Source: Nanohaloarchaea archaeon SW_4_43_9
GTDB lineage: Archaea > Nanohalarchaeota > Nanosalinia > Nanosalinales > Nanosalinaceae
Direction: 5' to 3'
Assembly: GCA_003009815.1 (NCBI GenBank)
Contig: PXPD01000007.1
Coordinates: 1 to 19,329 of the forward strand
DNA length: 19,329 nt
Both the position numbers and the translations under genes were made by a program. The notes under the pieces are model-generated. The model saw only the letters and a program-made list of their open reading frames with translations. It was not told where the DNA came from and did no database searches. Below are positions 15,163-19,329 of this stretch, in pieces. The first letter of the stretch is position 1. Every line of letters starts with the position of its first letter.

Positions 15163-15504
15163 ATGGGAATGGAAAAATTCTACAGGACGGTGAGGCAGAC
15201 TTTCGGAGTAGAAAAGAAACAGATGAAAGAAGAGCTTAAAGACGAGGTAACTGAAGAGCTTCGGGAAGAGTTCACCGAGGAAATATCATACATTGAAGCA
15301 CAGATGAAAGAATATGAACAGTTTGTAGCTGAGATCAATCATTTGATGTCCAAGATGAGAAAGGAGAGAATTCAGCAAGACAGCAGGAAAGAACAGATCA
15401 AAATGGACGATTTTGAAGATGATCTCGAACCTCTAAAAGCCAAGCTACAACAACTGGAAGAATCAATGCAGAAACGGCTAGACGAACAGAAAGCATACAG
15501 TTAA
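15163..15504 (+). CDS. Coiled-coil protein of unknown function
   Basis: The 113-residue product is almost all charged helix with heptad-like spacing, for example KKQMKEELKDEVTEELREEF and EPLKAKLQQLEESMQKRLDE. I do not recognise a family. The start is the ATG at 15163; a TTG at 15154 and an ATG at 15169 are alternatives. AGGTTGAT lies just before 15163, and a TATA-like CTTAAAAG lies about 40 nt upstream. It follows the DUF429-like gene by 57 nt on the same strand and converges with ftsY, 34 nt away. Confidence 0.65.
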   Translation: MGMEKFYRTVRQTFGVEKKQMKEELKDEVTEELREEFTEEISYIEAQMKEYEQFVAEINHLMSKMRKERIQQDSRKEQIKMDDFEDDLEPLKAKLQQLEESMQKRLDEQKAYS

Positions 15505-15538
15505 CTTTCCTCTTGAACTTGCCAAAGAAAACTAATTC

Positions 15539-16429
15539 CTAGTCAAGAATCTCTTCCACAAACTTTTCTTTATCAAAATCTTCAATATCTTCATAACCCT
15601 GGCCGGTTCCAATATAGGCAACCGGTTTACCGCTTCTCTCTGAAATCGAGATTATCGCTCCACCGTTCTCGTCAATATCCATTTTAGTGACAATTACAGC
15701 ATCAAACATACCTTCATAGGCTTCCGCCTGCTCCAAAACATCGTTCCCTGAAAGCGCATCGACAACGAGAAAAGTTACATCAGGATCGTTTATCCGGATC
15801 ATCTTCTCAAGCTCATCCATCAGGTTCTCATCTGCATGGGATCTACCCGCAGTATCTATCAGAGCAGTTTTATCTTCCTTCTCTGCGTGCTCGACTGCGT
15901 CATATGCTACTGCTGCCGGATCTGATTCGTACTCATGTGAAATAACTTCCACTCCGAGTTTCTCACCATGCTCCTCCAGCTGTTCAATTGAAGCCGCTCG
16001 AAAGGTATCGCCTGCTCCGAGGACAACTTCTCGGCTATTCCTGTCCAGTTTTTGAGCTAACTTAGCAGCAGTAGTCGTTTTTCCTGAGCCGTTGAATCCT
16101 ACCATGAAAACTACCGGCGGCTCTTCTATGTCACTCAGTTCTGCTTCGAAATCAAAGCCATCATCCAGAAGTTTAAGCAATGTCTCTTTAACCGCATCAT
16201 TTACCTTTTCCTCGGCTGAACCTCTCTTAACCTTTTCCCCTAGAAGCTGGCTTCTCAGTTCTTCCTCGATCGCCTCTGAAGCCTCGAGAGAGACATTGTT
16301 CTGCAGAAGCTTGAGTCTGAGTTCTTCCAGAAGTGGATCAAGGGTTTCTTCATCAAGTTCTTTCTCTGCGACCGTCGATTTGACATTTTCAGAGAATTCT
16401 TTAACCGAGTCCTTGAACTTTCCAAGCAT
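15539..16429 (-). CDS. ftsY: SRP receptor GTPase FtsY
   Basis: The product is 296 residues from the ATG at 16429. FtsY docks SRP54-bound ribosomes at the membrane. Seen in order: an acidic helical N domain, P-loop GFNGSGKTTT (111-120), DTFRAASIEQL (141-151), DTAGR (192-196), TKMD (248-251) and the closing GTGQGYEDIEDF. A TTG at 16438, three codons earlier, directly abuts the prefoldin stop. I prefer the ATG because MLGKFKDSVKEF resembles other FtsY N-termini and GAGG lies just before it. It follows pfdA, the common archaeal order. The adjacent gene on its 3' side is the convergent coiled-coil gene. Confidence 0.95.
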   Translation of the reverse strand: MLGKFKDSVKEFSENVKSTVAEKELDEETLDPLLEELRLKLLQNNVSLEASEAIEEELRSQLLGEKVKRGSAEEKVNDAVKETLLKLLDDGFDFEAELSDIEEPPVVFMVGFNGSGKTTTAAKLAQKLDRNSREVVLGAGDTFRAASIEQLEEHGEKLGVEVISHEYESDPAAVAYDAVEHAEKEDKTALIDTAGRSHADENLMDELEKMIRINDPDVTFLVVDALSGNDVLEQAEAYEGMFDAVIVTKMDIDENGGAIISISERSGKPVAYIGTGQGYEDIEDFDKEKFVEEILD

Positions 16430-16438
16430 CTTCCTCAA

Positions 16439-16861
16439 TTATTCCTCAGATGCGCCTTCTCTCTGCTGTTGTATCTGCTGTTGTATCTGCTGCATCTGCT
16501 GTTGGAGTTCTTGCATCGTGGAGTGAAGTTCTTCTTTTGTATCCTCAAACTCGTCCCTTTTTTTCTGGATAAGATTTTCAGCAGAGTCTAGATCTTTCTT
16601 CTCGAAGGCTTCTCCTCCAATGTTGGCGACTACCTTGTCATTTTCTTTAAGTTCCCCTGTTACAAACACGCCTGAGCCGATAGGAACCAGAATTTCGCTT
16701 CCGGTTTCTTGGTCTTCCAGCTGGTTGATTGCTTTCATAGTTTCATCCATTTCTTCGATATTTCCCTGTACCTGCTCGATGAAATCTTCAACCTCTTCCA
16801 TCTGCTGCTGGATCTGCTGGTACTGCTGCATCTGCTGCTGAGCCTGTTGTTGATCTGGCAT
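16439..16861 (-). CDS. pfdA: Prefoldin alpha subunit
   Basis: The 140-residue protein fits archaeal prefoldin alpha, two of which join four beta subunits to form the jellyfish-shaped chaperone that passes unfolded proteins to the thermosome. It has an N-terminal coil, the central beta-hairpin block EILVPIGSGVFVTGELKEN with VANIGG, and a C-terminal coil. Both coil ends are extreme in Gln: the start is MPDQQQAQQQMQQYQQIQQQ and the end has ELQQQMQQIQQQIQQQ. This is higher than I would expect for the family. The gene lies 5 nt after rpl18a. Its Shine-Dalgarno GGAGGAGG is inside the rpl18a end. Confidence 0.92.
   Translation of the reverse strand: MPDQQQAQQQMQQYQQIQQQMEEVEDFIEQVQGNIEEMDETMKAINQLEDQETGSEILVPIGSGVFVTGELKENDKVVANIGGEAFEKKDLDSAENLIQKKRDEFEDTKEELHSTMQELQQQMQQIQQQIQQQREGASEE
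16464..16487 (-). repeat. 12-bp tandem repeat encoding the Gln-rich prefoldin tail
   Basis: The plus-strand unit tgctgttgtatc occurs twice in perfect tandem, followed by near copies. It encodes repeated Q-Q-I-Q, so copy number changes would keep the frame and change tail length. Confidence 0.7.
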
Positions 16862-16866
16862 AAAAA

Positions 16867-17043
16867 TTAGACCTCCTCCGTTTCTTCTACAGTAATTTTT
16901 TCTCTATTCAGCGAGTGCTCGCTTCCCAGCTGGGAATAAAGCTTGTCCTCCGCCTGTTTCTCGCTTTCACCCTCTACTTCTCTTTCAAATACCGGACTGT
17001 CTCTCCCGAGATCTATTTCACCTGAGAATCTGTAAACTGTCAT
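16867..17043 (-). CDS. rpl18a: 50S ribosomal protein L18a (LX)
   Basis: The 58-residue protein matches archaeal L18Ae/LX: TVYRFSGEIDLG, then FEREVEGESEKQAEDKLYS, QLGSEHSLNREKI and the closing VEETEEV. I chose the ATG at 17043. Upstream codons in the same frame to 17136 do not resemble the family, and a TATA-like TTTAAAAAG lies about 26 nt before 17043. That element suggests leaderless transcription of rpl18a, pfdA and ftsY as one operon. In many archaea aIF6 lies directly before this gene; here the lectin-like gene intervenes. Confidence 0.9.
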   Translation of the reverse strand: MTVYRFSGEIDLGRDSPVFEREVEGESEKQAEDKLYSQLGSEHSLNREKITVEETEEV

Positions 17044-17064
17044 ACTGAGAAGAGTTGCTCTCAA

Positions 17065-17073
17065 CTTTTTAAA
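17065..17073 (-). promoter_or_regulatory. TATA-like promoter of rpl18a-pfdA-ftsY
   Basis: The minus strand reads TTTAAAAAG, centred about 26 nt before the chosen L18a ATG. It means this operon does not need readthrough from the inserted lectin-like gene. Confidence 0.5.
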
Positions 17074-17169
17074 CCCATTCGTTACTATTATTCCTACTTC
17101 ACTAAACTTAACTGACAACGCGACTTCGATAGACACGGGATCAGGTACAAGGAAAAGCTGCGGTTTGGA

Positions 17170-17198
17170 GTAGCCAGAAGGTTTAGAGACCGGCCTAC
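17170..17198 (-). other. Small imperfect hairpin downstream of the lectin-like gene
   Basis: GTAG at 17170-17173 pairs with CTAC at 17195-17198. Then CC at 17174-17175 pairs with GG at 17192-17193, leaving one bulged C. It lies 5 nt after the stop codon. Hairpins often follow the variable region in DGR targets, but this one is weak. Confidence 0.3.
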
Positions 17199-17202
17199 AG
17201 AC

Positions 17203-18228
17203 TCAGTACGAGCAGCGGAAGCCAAGGGTCTCGAAAGACGCCGAAGGGCCTTGAGACAGGGTTATAGAGAACGGGCCGGACTCGTGGCCACTGTCCCAGA
17301 GGCCGCCGCGCCAGATGGCCCTATCATTATTATCTGAAGAATAGTAATCATCATCACCGAAACTACTATTTGCACTCGAAGCCAAATCAGTCGGATACTT
17401 GCCTGTCGAATTCCACGCATTCACAAAACCTGCATCTCCCTCGAAATGCATTGGATGGCTCTTATCAACAGTACCATCACTTGCATCAGTTACATACACT
17501 CGCTCCCAAACATTACCGTTTAAGTCGGCAACACCACTATCGGTAGACCAAGTACTTGGTCCCGTACCCGTCAGACATCGGTCATCATAGGAATGAGTAG
17601 GATCAACGGCACACTTCTCACTACTATCCTCTACTGCTTGTGCAAAATTATTGTTTCCATGCACAAAAGTACTCGAATCACCGATTACGGCCTCAGTAGC
17701 AGCCTGCCACTCTCTATTCGTTGACAAGTTGTAACCATCGCCCATTGCATGGCATGCACTACGTGCACTCGGATAATCCACATTCGTCCAAGGAACAACA
17801 CCTTGCTGAGAAGCAGCTATAGTCGAACTTCCTTCACTAGAGTCGGTTGCATCACTCCTCGAAGCCTCGTATTTCATAATACAGAAACCGCCTTCCTCAT
17901 CACTACCTGCGAAACCGCCCGGACACTGAAGACTTATATCAACAGTTTTCTCAGCAGGACATTCTTCAGAAGCAATACGTACAGTACTGTAGGGCTGGCC
18001 GGTTTCCGGAGCATCAGTCCTTACAGTCTCAATATCCGCATTAGTTAAATTAGCATTATCCAACCGTATCTGCTCAACATTGCCTCTATCCTCGGATGCA
18101 AATATCACAGTAAAATCGTCCAGTTCCCGATCGCCTTGAACCTGGAAAGTAACACGAGCCTCGTTATTACCATCCTGAACCGCATCCTTAACACTCAACA
18201 GAGAATCGGTACAGCTTTGAAAAAGCAA
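17203..18228 (-). CDS. FGE/C-type-lectin-like protein, probable DGR target
   Basis: The frame gives 341 residues from a TTG at 18228. Residues 1-100 look like the beta-rich body of an archaeal pilin-type surface protein. From CPGGFAG onward the sequence follows the formylglycine-generating-enzyme/sulfatase-modifying fold: GGFCIMKYEAS, GVVPWTNV, LSTNREWQAA, DLNGNVWERV and a C-terminal WRGGLWDSG...GPF...PS...LGFRCSY. That ending is typical of DGR variable proteins, where scattered positions change and the framework stays. The last 93 coding bases hold only 12 adenines, as expected if A positions were rewritten. The TTG start is probably not real, because a pilin N-terminus lies just upstream in another frame (18188-18310). 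No reverse transcriptase or template repeat is in the window. Confidence 0.75.
   Translation of the reverse strand: MLFQSCTDSLLSVKDAVQDGNNEARVTFQVQGDRELDDFTVIFASEDRGNVEQIRLDNANLTNADIETVRTDAPETGQPYSTVRIASEECPAEKTVDISLQCPGGFAGSDEEGGFCIMKYEASRSDATDSSEGSSTIAASQQGVVPWTNVDYPSARSACHAMGDGYNLSTNREWQAATEAVIGDSSTFVHGNNNFAQAVEDSSEKCAVDPTHSYDDRCLTGTGPSTWSTDSGVADLNGNVWERVYVTDASDGTVDKSHPMHFEGDAGFVNAWNSTGKYPTDLASSANSSFGDDDYYSSDNNDRAIWRGGLWDSGHESGPFSITLSQGPSASFETLGFRCSY
17206..17325 (-). other. Candidate DGR variable region (C-terminal lectin segment)
   Basis: This segment encodes the tail from about IWRGG to the stop. Framework residues match DGR variable regions: RGG, WDSG, G-P-F, L, PS and LGFRC. The intervening positions (HES, S-I-T, SQG, ASFET) are where variation normally falls. 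Several of those codons end in C or T (CAC, TCC, TCT, ACC, TTC), as would result from mutating AAC or AAT template codons. A template copy was not found in the window. Confidence 0.5.
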
Positions 18229-18310
18229 TCAACAAAACAGCAGCAATCAGCGGCGAAATACCTTTTCTATTGTTGTTCAGGTGGAAAGCAACTCTTTTTC
18301 TGCCGATCAT
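18188..18310 (-). CDS. Out-of-frame archaeal pilin N-terminus of the lectin-like gene
   Basis: An ATG at 18310 opens a 40-residue frame with MIGRKRVAFHLNNNRKGISP followed by LIAAVLLIAF, then a short non-pilin tail and a TAA at 18188. The K-G-I-S-P-L-I-A hydrophobic start is the class III signal of archaeal type IV pilins, cut after the Gly by a prepilin peptidase. The lectin-like frame begins at 18228 in the next frame. Deleting one base of the A-run at 18220-18224 joins them into a 368-residue protein through ...LLIAFQSCTDSL... The hydrophobic part is then only about 13 residues, shorter than usual, so an out-of-frame deletion is as likely as a simple one-base error. Confidence 0.6.
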   Translation of the reverse strand: MIGRKRVAFHLNNNRKGISPLIAAVLLIAFSKLYRFSVEC

Positions 18311-18392
18311 GGTATTAGCTTGTGATCCATGGTTGATAACTGTGAAGGTAGAGAAGTTCTCCAAGAGTTAATAGAACAAGACTAAATTCAGT

Positions 18393-19043
18393 TTAATCTC
18401 TTTTGACCGTTACTCTGTCCAGTCTTCCGATTTCGGGCCCCGTTGTATCGTGACCTACGAGAATGAAGTCATCGGAAGCAATTGATCCGGAGCCAATGTA
18501 TGGAGATCCCATATTGATTGTTCCGATGTTAATATCTTCTAGCTGCAGCACTTCTTTTACATGTTCAGCCTCTTCCGTTGAGGCATCTCGATGGATTACT
18601 GCTCCCTTTGAGTTTACTACGCCGCATACTCCAGGGTTCTCGATTGAGCCGATTTCTCCGGTTTCTACTTCAACCTCGAGAGCTTCTGCTATTTCCTTTT
18701 TCTGCTCTTCAAGTTCTGGGCTTATAACCGCTCCTCGGTCATTCACCAGAATTATGTTTCCGAGCGCATTTTCTATAGAGTCCAGAATATGATAGTTGAT
18801 TCCGGATTCCTCGATTTTCTCCACTTCCCTTTCTTTTACTGATTCTGGAAGTAGAAGGCAGTTGGAGTTTCCTGCGGTGAAGAGCCCCACAAGGTTTGTT
18901 CCTGCGATCCTTGTCTGTACTGTTTTCTCTGGGAAGTACTCTTTCTCCTCGAACTGTCTCGGGATTACCACATAACTGTTGCTGACTGTTGCGTAGAATC
19001 CTACGTTGGTGTCGCCCTGGTAGTTATATTTTTCTATTTCCAT
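18393..19043 (-). CDS. eif6: Translation initiation factor aIF6
   Basis: The 216-residue protein matches archaeal IF6, a five-fold pentein that binds the large ribosomal subunit and prevents premature joining with the small subunit. Typical blocks are VGFYATVSNSYVVIP, GTNLVGLFTAGNSNCLLLP, LGNIILVNDRGAVISPEL, VCGVVNSKGAVIHRDAS, and NMGSPYIGSGSIASDDFILV before the end. The ATG at 19043 has a clear Shine-Dalgarno (GAGGAGA) 7 nt upstream. It lies 56 nt after rpl39e. The usual rpl31e between them is not present here. Confidence 0.96.
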   Translation of the reverse strand: MEIEKYNYQGDTNVGFYATVSNSYVVIPRQFEEKEYFPEKTVQTRIAGTNLVGLFTAGNSNCLLLPESVKEREVEKIEESGINYHILDSIENALGNIILVNDRGAVISPELEEQKKEIAEALEVEVETGEIGSIENPGVCGVVNSKGAVIHRDASTEEAEHVKEVLQLEDINIGTINMGSPYIGSGSIASDDFILVGHDTTGPEIGRLDRVTVKRD

Positions 19044-19050
19044 TTTCTCT

Positions 19051-19058
19051 TCTCCTCA
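19051..19058 (-). promoter_or_regulatory. Ribosome-binding site of aIF6
   Basis: The minus strand reads TGAGGAGA, 7 nt before the ATG. Together with the short gap from rpl39e this points to cotranscription of the two genes. Confidence 0.6.
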
Positions 19059-19099
19059 GAATAAAAATTTGGGATAGAATATGTGATTAAAGAAAGTTT

Positions 19100-19273
19100 T
19101 TACTCGTCTGTGTCGTTTCTTCTCCAGTGCCGGGACTTTCTTGGCTTGATGGATTTCTTTCTTGCTTTTCCTAGTCCGAATGCCTTGAGTGATACCCATC
19201 TTGGAGCTGATTTAGCTGTCTTGGCTGCTTTTGCCAGTCTTTTCTTCTTTCCTTTCGACTTGTTAGATGACAT
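19100..19273 (-). CDS. rpl39e: 50S ribosomal protein L39e
   Basis: The 57-residue basic protein begins MSSNKSKGKKKRLAKAAKTA, then has APRWVSLKAFG and ends KSIKPRKSRHWRRNDTDE. This matches L39e, which lines the ribosomal exit tunnel and normally has the ends MSSNK... and RHWRR. The middle part is somewhat longer than the typical 50-51 residues. The ATG at 19273 has a strong Shine-Dalgarno (GGAGGTGAAC, 19282-19291), and a TATA-like element lies just before it. Confidence 0.95.
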   Translation of the reverse strand: MSSNKSKGKKKRLAKAAKTAKSAPRWVSLKAFGLGKARKKSIKPRKSRHWRRNDTDE

Positions 19274-19281
19274 AGTAATTT

Positions 19282-19306
19282 GTTCACCTCCTGAACTTTA
19301 TATCCG
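19282..19306 (-). promoter_or_regulatory. Shine-Dalgarno and adjacent TATA-like element of rpl39e
   Basis: A GGAGGTGA ribosome-binding site (19284-19291) lies next to a TATA-like GGATATAAAGT (19295-19305). The TATA is about 27 nt before the ATG, which would start transcription after the Shine-Dalgarno. One of the two signals may therefore be unused, or the gene may have both leadered and leaderless transcripts. Confidence 0.4.
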
Positions 19307-19329
19307 ATTGGCTTTCCTGCTTTTCGTTT

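Noticed and set aside
16092..16526. Plus-strand open frame opposite ftsY and pfdA, with Cys-rich CCCICCCICC end
   Set aside because: It is the antisense of Gln-rich and GTPase codons. The Cys runs come from reading CAG/CAA repeats in reverse.
17044..17136. N-terminal extension of L18a
   Set aside because: The extra 31 residues do not resemble L18a, and a TATA-like element lies inside the extension at the right distance from the internal ATG.
18210..18228. Lipobox-like LFQSC at the start of the lectin-like frame
   Set aside because: The residues before Cys do not fit a good lipobox, and the upstream pilin signal explains the hydrophobic stretch better. It remains a minor alternative for the fused protein.
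18351..18361. Short palindrome GAGAAGTTCTC downstream of aIF6
   Set aside because: It is only 5 bp per arm with a single central base, within chance expectation for this length of sequence.
17137..18392. Local DGR template repeat or reverse transcriptase
   Set aside because: No second copy of the C-terminal segment and no reverse-transcriptase motif were found in any frame of the window.
1..19329. CRISPR arrays, tRNA or rRNA genes and insertion sequences
   Set aside because: No regularly spaced repeats, cloverleaf-like sequences, transposase motifs or long terminal inverted repeats were seen.

Overview
The window reads as a stretch of archaeal chromosome, most likely from a small-genome DPANN archaeon, possibly nanohaloarchaeal. 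The archaeal assignment rests on aIF6, L39e, L18a/LX, L21e, prefoldin alpha, Rpo4/RpoF, Pus10, SRP54, archaeal FtsY, DUF655 and DUF1512. The nanohaloarchaeal suggestion is inference from Glu/Asp-rich housekeeping proteins, heavily sequon-rich surface proteins and compact gene packing. Many genes have an A/T-rich TATA-like element about 25-27 nt before the start codon, which implies leaderless mRNAs; others, mostly inside operons, carry GGAGG/AGGTGA Shine-Dalgarno sites.

Layout, almost all on the minus strand. At the left edge is a DUF1512 membrane protein (its 3' end is cut off), then a gene-free stretch, then a TrmJ-type SPOUT tRNA methyltransferase (929-1492). Next is a three-gene envelope operon (1520-5366) read as a large sequon-rich single-pass surface protein, a small multi-pass membrane protein and a secreted beta-rich protein. 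Then come pyrG (CTP synthase) with an overlapping HemK/Mtq2-type release-factor methyltransferase, ksgA, a DUF655 protein, rpoF, rpl21e (preceded by a possible 13-codon leader ORF), pus10, a YfcE/MJ0936-type phosphodiesterase, a small plus-strand hypothetical gene and srp54.

Between srp54 and ftsY, which are often close neighbours in archaea, lies a small membrane protein and a plus-strand three-gene block (13796-15504). The block encodes an alpha/beta-hydrolase-like protein that appears to lack its catalytic Ser and His, a DUF429-like protein that appears to lack expected catalytic Asp residues, and a coiled-coil protein. After it come ftsY, pfdA and rpl18a, then an accessory gene (17203-18310) sitting between rpl18a and aIF6, and finally aIF6 and rpl39e at the right edge.

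The accessory gene is the most unusual object. It encodes a formylglycine-generating-enzyme/C-type-lectin-like protein whose C-terminus (WRGG...WDSG...GPF...PS...LGFRC) has the layout of the variable region of diversity-generating retroelement (DGR) target proteins. Just upstream and out of frame by one base is a typical archaeal type IV pilin N-terminus (RKGISPLIAAVLLIAF). Removing one base from an A5/T5 run joins the two into one 368-residue frame. No reverse transcriptase or template repeat is in the window, so if this is a DGR target its machinery is elsewhere.

Most remaining genes form a translation, secretion and RNA-modification neighbourhood: ribosomal proteins, initiation factor 6, RNA polymerase Rpo4, prefoldin, both SRP GTPases and three RNA-modification enzymes, plus a release-factor methyltransferase.
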